Below, one piece after another: positions 23,546 through 32,179 of a DNA stretch of 34,108 nt; the stretch's first letter is position 1; each line of letters starts with the position of its first letter. The translations under genes were made by a program, and so were the position numbers. Under the pieces are notes generated by a model that had not been told where the DNA came from, made no database searches, and saw only the letters and a program-made list of their open reading frames with translations. The stretch is from Amycolatopsis palatopharyngis (GTDB taxonomy: Bacteria > Actinomycetota > Actinomycetes > Mycobacteriales > Pseudonocardiaceae). The stretch is taken from NCBI RefSeq assembly GCF_003385185.1, contig NZ_PQHZ01000059.1:1-34108 (forward strand). The letters run 5' to 3'.

Positions 23546-24760
23546 ATGTCGACCGACACCACACCAACCGAGGGGCCGCTCGCGGATCTCCGCGTCGTGG
23601 AAATGGGCCAGCTGTTGGCGGGCCCGTTCTGCGGGCAACTGCTCGGTGACTTTGGGGCAGAGGTGATCAAGCTCGAGGCACCGGGCGCGGGCGATCCCAT
23701 GCGGCAGTGGGGGCGGGAGAAATCACACGGCAAGTCGTTGTGGTGGCCGGTGGTCGCCCGGAACAAGAAGTCGGTCACATGCAACCTGCGCGCCCCGGAA
23801 GGCCAGGAGCTCGCCCGACGAATCATCGACAAGGCCGACATCGTGGTGGAGAACTTCCGGCCAGGCACACTTGAGCGCTGGGGGCTGGACTACGACCGGC
23901 TGCGCGAGACCAACCCTGGCCTGGTCCTGGTTCGGGTCACCGGGTTCGGACAGACCGGCCCCTATGCGCCACGGGCCGGGTACGGCTCGATCGGCGAGGC
24001 GATGGGCGGGATCCGCTACGTCACCGGCGATCCGACGAACCCACCCTCGCGCGCCGGGATCTCCCTGGGCGATTCGCTGGCCGCCGTGTTCGCGGCGATC
24101 GGTGCGCTGGCCGCGGTGCACAACCGCAAACGGACCGGACGCGGCCAGGTTGTGGACTCGGCGATCTACGAAGCCGTGCTGGGCATGATGGAGTCACTGC
24201 TGCCGGAATGGGCGGTCGGCGGCTATCAGCGGGAACGTACCGGTTCGGTGTTGCCCAACGTGTCACCGAGCAACGTCTACCCGACCAAGGGTGGCGAAAT
24301 GGTGCTCGTGGCAGCCAACCAGGACACCGTCTTCGCCCGGATGGCGGCGGTGATGGGGCGTCCGGAGCTCGCCGAGGACGAGCGGTATGCCACGCATGCC
24401 GCGCGCGGCCGTAACATGGCCGAGCTGGATGAGTTGATCGGCGAGTGGTCCGTGCAGTTCGGCAGCGACGAGCTGCTGGACACGCTGCATGAGGGCGGCG
24501 TGCCCGCAGGCCGGATCTACACCGCGCGGGACATGTTCGCCGACCCGCATTTCGCCGCGCGGGAGGCGATCGTCCGGCTCGCACACCCTGACTTCGGGGA
24601 ACTACCGATGCACAACGCCTTCCCCCGGCTCAGCGAAACCCCTGGCAGTGTACGACACCCGGGCCCAGCGCTGGGTGAGCACAACGCGGACGTCTACGGC
24701 CGCCTGCTGGAAATCGACGAGCCCGGCATCGCTGCGCTCTCCGAGCGCGGCGTGATCTAA
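23546..24760 (+). CDS. Type III CoA transferase (CaiB/BaiF family)
   Basis: A 404-residue CoA transferase with the family's opening (LRVVEMGQLLAGPFCGQLLGDFGAEVIKLE), VENFRPGTLERWGLDYD, VRVTGFGQTGPY, and GISLGDSLAAV in which Asp176 aligns with the acyl-anhydride-forming Asp of formyl-CoA transferase. The enzyme moves CoA from a donor such as succinyl-CoA to a free acid in the cytoplasm. Its ATG directly follows the GntR stop. Beside an HMG-CoA-lyase-like gene it may activate a glutarate-, HMG- or itaconate-like acid, as the related mammalian glutarate CoA transferase does; that substrate is inference. Confidence 0.92.
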   Translation: MSTDTTPTEGPLADLRVVEMGQLLAGPFCGQLLGDFGAEVIKLEAPGAGDPMRQWGREKSHGKSLWWPVVARNKKSVTCNLRAPEGQELARRIIDKADIVVENFRPGTLERWGLDYDRLRETNPGLVLVRVTGFGQTGPYAPRAGYGSIGEAMGGIRYVTGDPTNPPSRAGISLGDSLAAVFAAIGALAAVHNRKRTGRGQVVDSAIYEAVLGMMESLLPEWAVGGYQRERTGSVLPNVSPSNVYPTKGGEMVLVAANQDTVFARMAAVMGRPELAEDERYATHAARGRNMAELDELIGEWSVQFGSDELLDTLHEGGVPAGRIYTARDMFADPHFAAREAIVRLAHPDFGELPMHNAFPRLSETPGSVRHPGPALGEHNADVYGRLLEIDEPGIAALSERGVI

Positions 24761-24782
24761 CCCAAACCTTTGAGGAGGCAGG

Positions 24783-26843
24783 ATGACTTACCGCCTCGGT
24801 GTCGACGTGGGAGGCACGTTCACCGACGTGCTGCTCGTCGAGGAGGACACCGGAACAAGCTACCGCGCGAAAACCGCGTCCACGCCGCAGGATCAGTCGA
24901 TCGGCGTGTGCAGCGGTATTCAGAAGGTCTGCGCCGACGCGGGGATCGAACTCTCCGACGTCGCGCAGGTGCTGCATGGCACCACCGTCGCCACCAACGC
25001 GATCCTGCAGGGTCGCGGCGCCCGCGTCGGGCTCGTAACCACCGAGGGGTTCCGCCAGGTGCTGCAGATCGCCCGCTCGTACGTGCCCGGCGGGTTGGCA
25101 GGCTGGATCATCTGGCCCAAACCCGAACCCCTCGCCAAGCTGGAACACACGGTCGAGGTGCCCGGCCGCATCGCGGCAGACGGCTCGGTGGTGACACCTT
25201 TGGACGAGGACCGGACGCGAGCGAACCTGCGCACGCTCGCCGACGCCGGGATCGAGGCCCTGACGATCTCGCTGATCAACTCTTATGCCAATGACGAACA
25301 CGAGCGCCGGGTGGCCGAAATCGCCGCCGAGGAGCTGCCGGGCATTCCGGTGTCGCTGTCCAGCCATGTGTTGCCGGAGATGCGGGAGTACGAGCGCACC
25401 GTCACCACGGTGGCTAACAGCTACGTGCAGCCGGAAGTGTCCCGCTACGTGCGCAACCTGGACAACTCTTTATGTGAGAACGGAATTTCCGCCCCACTGT
25501 CCATTTTGCGTAGTGATGGCGGACTCACCGAGGCGAGCAAGGCCGCCGAGGACCCGGTCGCGCTGCTGCTGTCCGGGCCTGCAGGCGGTGTGACGGGCGC
25601 GGTTTGGTTCGCCGAGCAGGCGGGGTTCCCCGATTTCCTCACCTTCGACATGGGCGGCACGTCCACCGATGTCGCGCTGGTGCTGGACGGCAAGCCCAGG
25701 GTCGGCCGGGAAACGGCGGTCGGTGACCTGACCGTGCGAGCCACGAGCGTGGACGTGCGGACCGTCGGCGCCGGTGGCGGCTCGATCTCTCACGTTCCGG
25801 AGCTCACCAAGGCTCTGCGTGTGGGTCCGCAGTCGGCGGGCGCCGCACCAGGGCCGGCGGCCTACGGCACGGGCGGCACCGAGCCGACCGTGACCGACGC
25901 CAACGTTGTGCTCGGCTACCTGCCCAGTGAGCTGGCCGGCGGAGAGATCTCGCTGGACGTCGACGCCAGCCGCACGGCGGTCGCCACCATTGCCGACGCG
26001 ATGGGGCTGCCCAGCGTGGAGGCAGCCGCGGCAGGCATCGTCGACATCGTCAACGAGAACATGTTCGGCGCGCTGCGCCTGGTCAGCGTGCAGCAGGGCT
26101 TCGACCCGCGGGACTTCGCGCTGGTCTCCTTCGGCGGCGCCGGCCCGCTGCATGCCAACGCCCTCGGCAGGCTCACCGGCTCGTGGCCCGTCATCGTCCC
26201 GCCCTCGCCCGGCGTGCTGTGTGCCTACGGCGACGCCACGACGTGCGCGCGCGACGAGAGCGCCCGAACCCTAGTCCGCGCGTTCTCCGCCACCACCGAT
26301 GACGAGCTGCGTGGAGTGATCGGCGAACTGGCCGACTCGGCGGCCGAGCGGTTGGCCACCGAGGGGGTGCCCCGGGACCAGCAGAACGCGCGTTACCAGG
26401 TCGACCTGCGCTATCACGGTCAGGGTTTCGAAATACCGGTCGAACTGGATCCGGAGACGCTCGACGGTGGCGACCTGCTGGCCGCGCTGGGTGCGGCGTT
26501 CGACGCCGAGCACAAGCGGCTCTTCTCTTTTCTGCTGGACAACGAGCGCGAGGTGATCAACTTCAGGGTCACGGTGAGCGGACCACGTCCCGATGTCGCC
26601 TGGCAACGGCTCGACGAGGGCACCGACGATCCGAGCCAGGCACTGACTCGCGACACCGAGGTTTGGATGGACGGCGCCTACATCAAGGCCGCCATCTACG
26701 ATCGCGACAAGCTACTCGCCGGCAATGTCGTCACCGGTCCGGCGATCGTGGTCGAGATGGACTCGACCACCCTCGTCCTTCCCGACCACGCCGCGACCGT
26801 CCACACCAGTGGCAGCCTGCTGATTCGTCCTTTGGAGGGATGA
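24783..26843 (+). CDS. hyuA: HyuA: ATP-dependent hydantoinase/oxoprolinase subunit A
   Basis: A 686-residue protein with the sugar-kinase-like ATP site GVDVGGTFTD (6-15), HGTTVATNA, the second nucleotide motif FDMGGTSTDVAL, SVDVRTVGAGGGSI and GPAAYG. This is the hydantoinase A/oxoprolinase fold. With HyuB it opens a cyclic amide (hydantoin, oxoproline, lactam) using ATP; acetone and acetophenone carboxylases use the same folds. The stop overlaps the hyuB start by one base, so the two are made together. The neighbouring isochorismatase-type hydrolase fits a cyclic ureide route better than carboxylation, and no gamma subunit of a carboxylase is present. Confidence 0.93.
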   Translation: MTYRLGVDVGGTFTDVLLVEEDTGTSYRAKTASTPQDQSIGVCSGIQKVCADAGIELSDVAQVLHGTTVATNAILQGRGARVGLVTTEGFRQVLQIARSYVPGGLAGWIIWPKPEPLAKLEHTVEVPGRIAADGSVVTPLDEDRTRANLRTLADAGIEALTISLINSYANDEHERRVAEIAAEELPGIPVSLSSHVLPEMREYERTVTTVANSYVQPEVSRYVRNLDNSLCENGISAPLSILRSDGGLTEASKAAEDPVALLLSGPAGGVTGAVWFAEQAGFPDFLTFDMGGTSTDVALVLDGKPRVGRETAVGDLTVRATSVDVRTVGAGGGSISHVPELTKALRVGPQSAGAAPGPAAYGTGGTEPTVTDANVVLGYLPSELAGGEISLDVDASRTAVATIADAMGLPSVEAAAAGIVDIVNENMFGALRLVSVQQGFDPRDFALVSFGGAGPLHANALGRLTGSWPVIVPPSPGVLCAYGDATTCARDESARTLVRAFSATTDDELRGVIGELADSAAERLATEGVPRDQQNARYQVDLRYHGQGFEIPVELDPETLDGGDLLAALGAAFDAEHKRLFSFLLDNEREVINFRVTVSGPRPDVAWQRLDEGTDDPSQALTRDTEVWMDGAYIKAAIYDRDKLLAGNVVTGPAIVVEMDSTTLVLPDHAATVHTSGSLLIRPLEG

Positions 26844-28732
26844 TGGCCGAGATCCTGCAAACCAACACCGAACCGGTCGCGAAGGTCGATGTCGACCCGG
26901 TCACCCTGGACATCATCGAGAACGCGCTACGCAACGCCCGTTACGAGATGGACGAGGTGCTCTTCCGTACGGCTCTCTCGCCAGGAATCCGCGAGCAGCA
27001 CGACGAGTTCCCGTTGATCGCCAATCCCAGCGGGAAGATGGTCGTCGGCCAGTTCGGACTGTCCGTTCCGGACTTCCTGGATAACTTCGCCGGCACCGTC
27101 GGCGAGGGTGACATCCTGCTCACTTCCGATCCGTACGCGTGCGGTGCGGCGATCAGTCACGCCAACGACTGGCTGCTCGTGGTCCCCATCTACCACAGCG
27201 GACGGGTGGTCGGCTGGTCGTCGATGTTCGGGCACATGTCTGACGTCGGCGGCAAGACACCGTGCTCGATGCCGTCGGACTCGCGCACCATCTATGAGGA
27301 AGGTGTGGTGATCCCGCCGTTCAAGCTCTACGACGGCGGCGAGGTCAACACCGCCGCACTGGATATCATTCTGAACCAGGTTCGAATGCCGGACTGGAAC
27401 CGCGCCGACCTCAACGGGTTGGTCGCCGCGTGCACTACAGCGGCCCGCCGGGTGACCGAACTGTGCGACCGTTTCGGCGTCGAGGTCTACCTCTCCGCGC
27501 TGGACGCCCTGCTAGAACGCAACTACCAGGCGATGAAGGTCCTGCTCGCCACCCTGTTTACCGACGGCGAGACGCTCGAGTTCAGCGACTACATCTGCGA
27601 CGACGGCTGCGGCTACGGGCCGTACGAGTTGAAGATCAAGCTCACCCGCCACGGCGAGAAGGTGCACCTGGACTTCAGCGAGGCCGCGCCGCAGGCGGTC
27701 GGGCCGGTAAACTATTTCATCAACGAGAACCTGGTCCGGATGTTCTTCGGCATCTACGTGATCACAGTGGCCGACCCGCAGATCCTGTGGAACGACGGGT
27801 TCTACCCGCTGATCGACGTCACAATTCCCGAAGACTCATTCTGGAAACCGCGCTACCCGGCCGCGCTCAACGCCCGCAACCACGGGATCGGGCGGGTGTT
27901 CGACCTGTTCGGCGGCCTGCTCGGGCAGACAAACCCGGAGATCCTCAACGCAGCGGGATTCTCCTCCTCGCCGCACTTCATGTACTCCGGACACTACGAC
28001 TCAGGGCCGAGGGAGGGCGAATGGTTCCAGCTGTACTCCATCGGGTTCGGCGGTGTGCCGGGGCGGCCGATGGGCGACGGCCCGGACGGGCACTCGCTGT
28101 GGCCGTCGTTCGTCAACATCCCCTGTGAATACCTGGAGTCGTACTACCCCCTGCGAATCGACCGGTGGGAGACGATTCCCGACTCCGGTGGCGCCGGGCT
28201 GCACCGCGGCGGCAACGGCGTAGACGTGGCCTACCACTTCGAGCAGCCCGGCACCATCGCCATCCACGACGACCGCTGGCTCACCTATCCCTGGGGAGTC
28301 AACGGCGGCAAGCCGGGTGCGCGGGGGCGCAAGTGGATCAAGCGTGCATCCGGCGAGGTCGACGTGCTGCCAAGCAAGTGTCACGATGTCCCAGTCGGCC
28401 TCGGAGACGTGCTGCATTTCGTCACCTGGGGTGGAGGTGGCTGGGGTGACCCGCTGGCACGGGATCCCGAACTCGTGGCGCTGGAAGTCCGGCGCGGGCT
28501 GCTCACCGTCGAGGGCGTGCGCGAGGGCTACGGCGTGGTCTATACCGCTAACAACGAGGTTGACGCCGAGGCCACCGAGCAGTTACGGGCGCGACTCAGG
28601 GCCGACCGCGACGAGCTCACCGTCTTCGACATGGGACCGCCGATAGAGGATATCCTCGCCCGCTGCGAGGCCGAGACGGGGCTAGCCGCGCCGAAACCGC
28701 CAGTCGACATCCGCAGGGTGGTTCCCTCGTGA
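26843..28732 (+). CDS. hyuB: HyuB: ATP-dependent hydantoinase/oxoprolinase subunit B
   Basis: A 629-residue protein of the hydantoinase B family: VDPVTLDIIENALRNARYEM at the start, LFRTALSPGIREQHDEF, LTSDPYACGAAISHANDW with metal-binding residues, FGHMSDVGG, and PDSGGAGLHRGGNG near residue 450 followed by a Gly-rich GGGGWGDP end. It forms the catalytic partner of HyuA. Of two adjacent ATGs (26840 and 26843) the second was chosen for spacing to GGAGG. It is about 50-100 residues longer than many HyuB proteins because of a C-terminal helical tail. The last four bases overlap the next gene (GTGA). Confidence 0.93.
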   Translation: MAEILQTNTEPVAKVDVDPVTLDIIENALRNARYEMDEVLFRTALSPGIREQHDEFPLIANPSGKMVVGQFGLSVPDFLDNFAGTVGEGDILLTSDPYACGAAISHANDWLLVVPIYHSGRVVGWSSMFGHMSDVGGKTPCSMPSDSRTIYEEGVVIPPFKLYDGGEVNTAALDIILNQVRMPDWNRADLNGLVAACTTAARRVTELCDRFGVEVYLSALDALLERNYQAMKVLLATLFTDGETLEFSDYICDDGCGYGPYELKIKLTRHGEKVHLDFSEAAPQAVGPVNYFINENLVRMFFGIYVITVADPQILWNDGFYPLIDVTIPEDSFWKPRYPAALNARNHGIGRVFDLFGGLLGQTNPEILNAAGFSSSPHFMYSGHYDSGPREGEWFQLYSIGFGGVPGRPMGDGPDGHSLWPSFVNIPCEYLESYYPLRIDRWETIPDSGGAGLHRGGNGVDVAYHFEQPGTIAIHDDRWLTYPWGVNGGKPGARGRKWIKRASGEVDVLPSKCHDVPVGLGDVLHFVTWGGGGWGDPLARDPELVALEVRRGLLTVEGVREGYGVVYTANNEVDAEATEQLRARLRADRDELTVFDMGPPIEDILARCEAETGLAAPKPPVDIRRVVPS

Positions 28733-29355
28733 CCGACCTGGTCGACGACTACCGCGCCGCCGGGTTCAGCGGCCGCCTTGGCTGCGGCCGCCGCCCGGCG
28801 GTGCTAGCGGTCGACCTCGTGCAGGCCTACCTCACCGCCGGCTCACCCCTGCACGCGCCGGTGGAAGCTGCGGTCGCCGCGTCCGCGCGACTCGTGGCCT
28901 CCGCGCGAGCGGCCCGGTTGCCGGTACTGTTCACCCGGGTCACCTACCAACCCGGCGGTGTCGACGGGGGACTGTTCTGGCAAAAGATCCCGTCGCTGCG
29001 AGTGTTCGAGGAAGGCAACCCGCTGGGTGCGTTCACAGCCGACCCCGCACCGAACGAGGGCGACCCGGTGATCAGCAAGCAATACGCAAGCGCGTTCCAC
29101 GGCACGTCACTCGCCGCGACGCTCACCACAGCCGGGATCGACACGCTGTTCATCTGCGGGCTGACCACCAGCGGGTGCATCAGGGCCAGCGCCACCGACG
29201 CGCTGCAACACGGTTTCCGCCCGCTGGTAGTCGCCGACGCCTGCGGCGATCGGGACCCCAGGCTGCACGAGGCGAACCTGCTCGACCTCGGCGCGAAGTA
29301 CGCCGACGTGCTCCGGCTAGACGAAGCGCTCACACTGATCCAACGAACGCCCTGA
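28729..29355 (+). CDS. Isochorismatase-family amidohydrolase
   Basis: A 208-residue cysteine hydrolase. The triad is visible: Asp29 (LAVDLVQAY), Lys117 (VISKQYASAF) and Cys150 (CGLTTSGCIRASA). A GTG start overlaps the hyuB stop. N-carbamoylsarcosine amidohydrolase, which follows an ATP-dependent N-methylhydantoinase in creatinine breakdown, belongs to this family, as do maleamate and nicotinamide hydrolases. Sitting directly after HyuA/HyuB, it probably hydrolyses the carbamoyl or amide group of the ring-opened product. The ending LDEALTLIQRTP closes the usual domain length with no extra parts. Confidence 0.92.
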   Translation: MTDLVDDYRAAGFSGRLGCGRRPAVLAVDLVQAYLTAGSPLHAPVEAAVAASARLVASARAARLPVLFTRVTYQPGGVDGGLFWQKIPSLRVFEEGNPLGAFTADPAPNEGDPVISKQYASAFHGTSLAATLTTAGIDTLFICGLTTSGCIRASATDALQHGFRPLVVADACGDRDPRLHEANLLDLGAKYADVLRLDEALTLIQRTP

Positions 29356-29752
29356 CCGTACGGCACGCTCCTACCTCGCCCACCGCCGACCTATAGTCGA
29401 GGAGTAGGACGTTGACCACGATTTCCCGTACGACGAGTAAACCTTACGACGCCCTCCGAGGCCCTCTGTAGTAGCGGTCATCTGGCAAGATCCCCGAACG
29501 AGGTAGGACCGGGCAATGAGTGTCCGGATTATCTGATTTGTATCTTCGTAGATCCGGCCAATCTTCGCGTCGGCCCGGAGGCGAGTGGGCGGGGTCCTTC
29601 CTGTCCGGGAGTACTGCGCCACGCTGATATCCGGCTTCCGCAAGCCCGACTACGGCGTCGGCGACGTCGAAGAGAGGGTGGCACGGTTTCGGGAACGCTA
29701 CGAGCGCTGCACACTCGACGCGTTCCACCGTGAACTATGAGTTTTTCGCATG
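29356..29752. other. Gene-poor stretch with a short C-terminal-like ORF
   Basis: No confident gene. A frame at 29585-29740 on the plus strand from a GTG (51 codons: REYCATLISGFRKPDYGVGD, then EERVARFRERYERCTLDAF) looks like the folded end of a larger enzyme whose 5' part is gone, but I cannot name it. The bases before it hold no clear promoter or terminator. It sits between the catabolic operon and a second fragment in the opposite direction. Confidence 0.35.
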
Positions 29753-30097
29753 CTACGGCCGCACGCTGCGGCGAACAGCATCGGCGGTTCGCTGCTGATC
29801 GGGCAGCCGTACGCGCTCCGGTGAGGGCGCGTACGGCACCGGGGTGTACTCCGCCGCGACTCGGATGACCGGCGCGTCCAGGTTCCAGACGCCTTCCTCC
29901 GCGGCGACCGCAGCGAGCTCGGCGCCAACACCGAACTTGCCCACGGCCTGGTGGACAAATGACCAGCCGGTTCGTCTTCGCCAGCGACCGCAGCACCGTC
30001 TCGGTATCCAATGGCGAGATCGTTCGCAAGTCGATCACTTCAACACTGATTCCCTCACCCGCCAGTGTTTCCGCGACCGCAGCAGTGGGACCGTAAC
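29753..30097 (-). pseudogene. 2-oxoacid dehydrogenase E1-beta, C-terminal domain remnant
   Basis: The minus strand reads YGPTAAVAETLAGEGISVEV and IDLRTISPLDTETVLRSLAK, then KTNRLVI. After a one-base shift near 29955 it continues as HQAVGKFGVGAELAAVAAEE, LDAPVIRVAAEYTPVPYAP and a normal end. This is the last domain of pyruvate or branched-chain dehydrogenase E1-beta (transketolase C-terminal fold). The TPP-binding first two-thirds are absent, cut at an insertion-sequence end at 30087-30147. Both truncation and frameshift mark it as dead. Confidence 0.75.
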
Positions 30098-30147
30098 GCG
30101 AGCGGTGCCTCTCTTGACCAGAGAGGCGCCGCTCACGACACAGTCCC
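30087..30147. repeat. 61-bp inverted repeat made of two insertion-sequence ends
   Basis: A left arm starting GGGACCGTAACGCG (30087-30114) and a right arm ending CACGACACAGTCCC (30120-30147) are inverted copies, about 22 of 28 bases alike, with the inner part nearly perfect (GAGCGGTGCCTCTC against GAGAGGCGCCGCTC, loop TTGACCA). The right arm is the same end found at 9544-9578. It looks like an element collapsed to its two termini. The outer left bases also encode the YGP of the E1-beta remnant, so part of that arm could be coincidence. Confidence 0.6.
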
Positions 30148-30151
30148 CTGC

Positions 30152-30197
30152 GGTGCGGTGCTGTCGATGATCGCTCCGCACAGACAGGCAGCTAGAT
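30152..30197. repeat. Dispersed repeat, copy 2
   Basis: Matches 4566-4614 from GGTGCGGTGCT to GGCAGCTAGAT with a few substitutions and a three-base length difference. It abuts the IS982-type inverted repeat, so it is either the true outer end of that element or a preferred target sequence. Confidence 0.6.
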
Positions 30198-30653
30198 GGT
30201 TGATTCCGTGAAGGTTTTGTATGTGGTGCCTGGTCAACCCCAAGATCGGCGAGCGCGAGGTGCTCGCCGCACTGCTCGAGCTCAACCATCACCTCATCCG
30301 CGACGGCCAAGTCCTGTTGGCGGACAAAGGTTTCACCGGGAAAGACTTCAAGCAGCTCGTCGACGCCATGGGGCTACGCCTGCTCCGCCCGGACCGCAAG
30401 GATGAGACCTACCGCAACGGCAACCTTGGCGGCGTGCGGCAGCGGATCGAGTCGGTCAACCAAACCCTCAAGGGCCAACTGGACCTCGAAGCGCACGGCG
30501 GACGCACCCCGCACGGCGTGTTCACCCGCGTCGCACAACGCCTCCTGGCCATGGCGACCGCGATCTGGCACAACTGGACCACCGGCGCGACCAGCAAAAG
30601 GTCACTGATCGCGCTCGACCACTAACACCAGCTACACGGAATCAATTATCTAG
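30192..30653 (+). mobile_element. IS982-type element, internally deleted
   Basis: The ends are 19-base inverted repeats with two mismatches: CTAGATGGTTGATTCCGTG (30192-30210) and CACGGAATCAATTATCTAG (30635-30653). Inside, a frame to 30625 gives the C-terminal half of an IS982 transposase: VLLADKGFTGKDFKQLVD, LLRPDRKDE, NLGGVRQRIESVNQTLKGQL and RVAQRLLAMATAIWHNW. The first half, with the first catalytic Asp, is missing, so about 460 bases remain of an element near 1 kb. It lies between the E1-beta scar and a truncated toxin gene. Confidence 0.75.
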
Positions 30654-30659
30654 ATGTAG

Positions 30660-31176
30660 GAGGGACAGGGCACTTTCGCGCAAGGCTTTGTCGGCGCCGT
30701 CCAGAACCCCGCCGAGTTCGGCAAAGCCCTGATCGACTACGACACCTGGAAACAAAGCCCTGGACGCGCCATTGGCCACCTCATCCCCGACGCCATCGCA
30801 GCCGCGGCCACCGCCGGTACCGGCGGTGGCCGCCATCCGCGCCGGCCGGGGTGCCGTGAAAGGTGCGGAACGCGCCGCTGATGCTGTGGACGAGGACGGG
30901 GATGCCGCGAAGGCCGGAGAACGGGGTGCGGGGGCTGGTGGCCTGACCGTGTCGGAACAGCGCGCGGTCCGCTCTCTGGAGAAACAGGTCAGTGAGCACC
31001 AGGACAAACTCGCCGCATACCGCGACAACCCGGACGCGTTCGACAACAAAAGCATACTGAAGAACGCGCCGACGCTGGAGATCAGGCAACGAATAATCAA
31101 TGATAGAATTCGGCACTTGGAAGCAGAAATAAAGATCTTTCAGCGGCAGATCGACGACATTCAAGGGGGCGGTTGA
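30660..31176 (+). pseudogene. Polymorphic toxin C-terminal part, truncated and frameshifted
   Basis: Right after the IS982 end the frame reads FAQGFVGAVQNPAEFGKALI and TWKQSPGRAIGHLIPDAIAA, the linker type seen in large secreted actinobacterial toxins. Near 30828 an extra base moves the reading to AAIRAGRGAVKGAERAADA, then LTVSEQRAVRSLEKQVSEHQ and IRQRIINDRIRHLEAEIKIF: a mostly helical, charged toxin domain I cannot name. The N-terminal secretion part is gone and the frame is broken upstream of the toxin domain. The domain itself is still open to its stop, which overlaps the next gene by one base. Confidence 0.6.
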
Positions 31177-31487
31177 TGAGCGACTCGGTGCGAATCCCTG
31201 TCGAACGCCTGCGGCAAGCCTGCACGCTGCTGCTGGACCACTTGGCGCAGAAAGAGAATGGTGTCGTCGACCTGGAACGTGACTACTTCTGGACCATCGA
31301 CGACGACACCTTGTACAACGTGTACGCCGAACCTGCAGAACTGGGTGTAGGTCAGGTATCGGAATCGTGGGCGCAGCTAGAAGCGCTGCTCGATGGAACT
31401 GACGAGGTTCCCACTCGGCATTTGGTGTGGTTGGCCGAGGTGCTTCGTGCGGCGGGAACTCCGGAGACGCGAAAGCCTATGCCCTAG
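31176..31487 (+). CDS. Putative immunity protein to the adjacent toxin
   Basis: A 103-residue acidic protein: PVERLRQACTLLLDHL, then VVDLERDYFWTIDDDTLYNV, LGVGQVSESWAQLEALL and RHLVWLAEVLRAAG. The pattern (a charged start, DYFW-x-I-x-x-x-x-LY, GQ-x-S-E, then H-x-LVWLA-x-VLRA) recurs in small proteins encoded directly after such toxin tails. ATG 31176 overlaps the toxin stop, the usual toxin-immunity arrangement. The frame is intact although the toxin gene is broken, so it may survive as an orphan antidote. Function is inferred from position. Confidence 0.65.
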   Translation: MSDSVRIPVERLRQACTLLLDHLAQKENGVVDLERDYFWTIDDDTLYNVYAEPAELGVGQVSESWAQLEALLDGTDEVPTRHLVWLAEVLRAAGTPETRKPMP

Positions 31488-32179
31488 CAACCGATGCCAT
31501 CCTGTCCCGATCGCTGCACCTGATCACGGGTCTTCCATCGCACTACCAAATACCCAAAGCTTGCGATGCGACTATGTCGCGTTTCGTGTGCTATTTTCTC
31601 TCGGCTTCGCTGTCGGTCAGGTGCTTGGTGCCGCTTCCGGCTCTACGTATCAGTCTGCGGTGCGCACATAACCTTGCTGAGGTCGTCGTTGTGGGTGGTG
31701 TGGTCGTAAGTGCAGGCAAATCTCACGGCTCCGTCGCTGACTACCGAAGCGAGGGTTGATCCAGCTGATCGTCGCCCGCGGGGGAGGGGACTCGCCCTTC
31801 TTGGGCATCGGACAAGAAGCGGGCTTCGCAGCTTTGCGGTGATCATTTGCCTGTGGAAAGAAGAGAGCATGACGGAAGATCGCTCGTCGAGACCTCCTGG
31901 TGGTGTTCTCGGACCTCTGTCGGAGGCGTCGAGCGACCGCTAAGAAGAACACGTGGGCAGCACTACCGAGAAGAATCTCGGCAAGCTGGCAGAGATCGCC
32001 CCGGATGGGCACCCCTTTCCCTTTGAGGCCAAGCCGCGGAGCTGAGCCGCTGACGCTTGGCCCCCTGCAGTCCGTGCTTGTAGCGCGAGCGTCATACCGC
32101 CGATCTGGTGAACTATCGATAGGCTCGTTGCTGTGCCGCTGACGCGGCACCCTGCTCGACCTGGTGAAAGGCTGTACTG
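31488..32179. other. Gene-poor stretch with two short candidate ORFs
   Basis: About 690 bases without a confident gene. Two short frames follow each other: 31869-31943 (24 residues, MTEDRSSRPPGG...) and GTG 31953-32045 (30 residues, EKNLGKLAEIAPDG...). The second resembles the start of carboxymuconolactone decarboxylase/AhpD-type proteins and may be a remnant. The part before 31869 shows nothing I can support. Confidence 0.35.
32133..32150 (+). promoter_or_regulatory. Hairpin in the lsr2 leader
   Basis: GTGCCGC and GCGGCAC form a perfect 7-base stem with loop TGAC, ending 29 bases before the lsr2 start codon. There is no T-run, so it is unlikely to be a terminator. It could influence translation or be a protein-binding dyad for autoregulation. 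Confidence 0.4.

Noticed and set aside
24783..28732. HyuA/HyuB as an acetone or acetophenone carboxylase
   Set aside because: No gamma or other carboxylase subunit is present, and an amidohydrolase follows directly. A ring-opening amidase role fits better, though it is not proven.
30100..30134. Hairpin as a transcription terminator
   Set aside because: There is no T-run on either side, and the arms are extended copies of an insertion-sequence end found elsewhere in the window.
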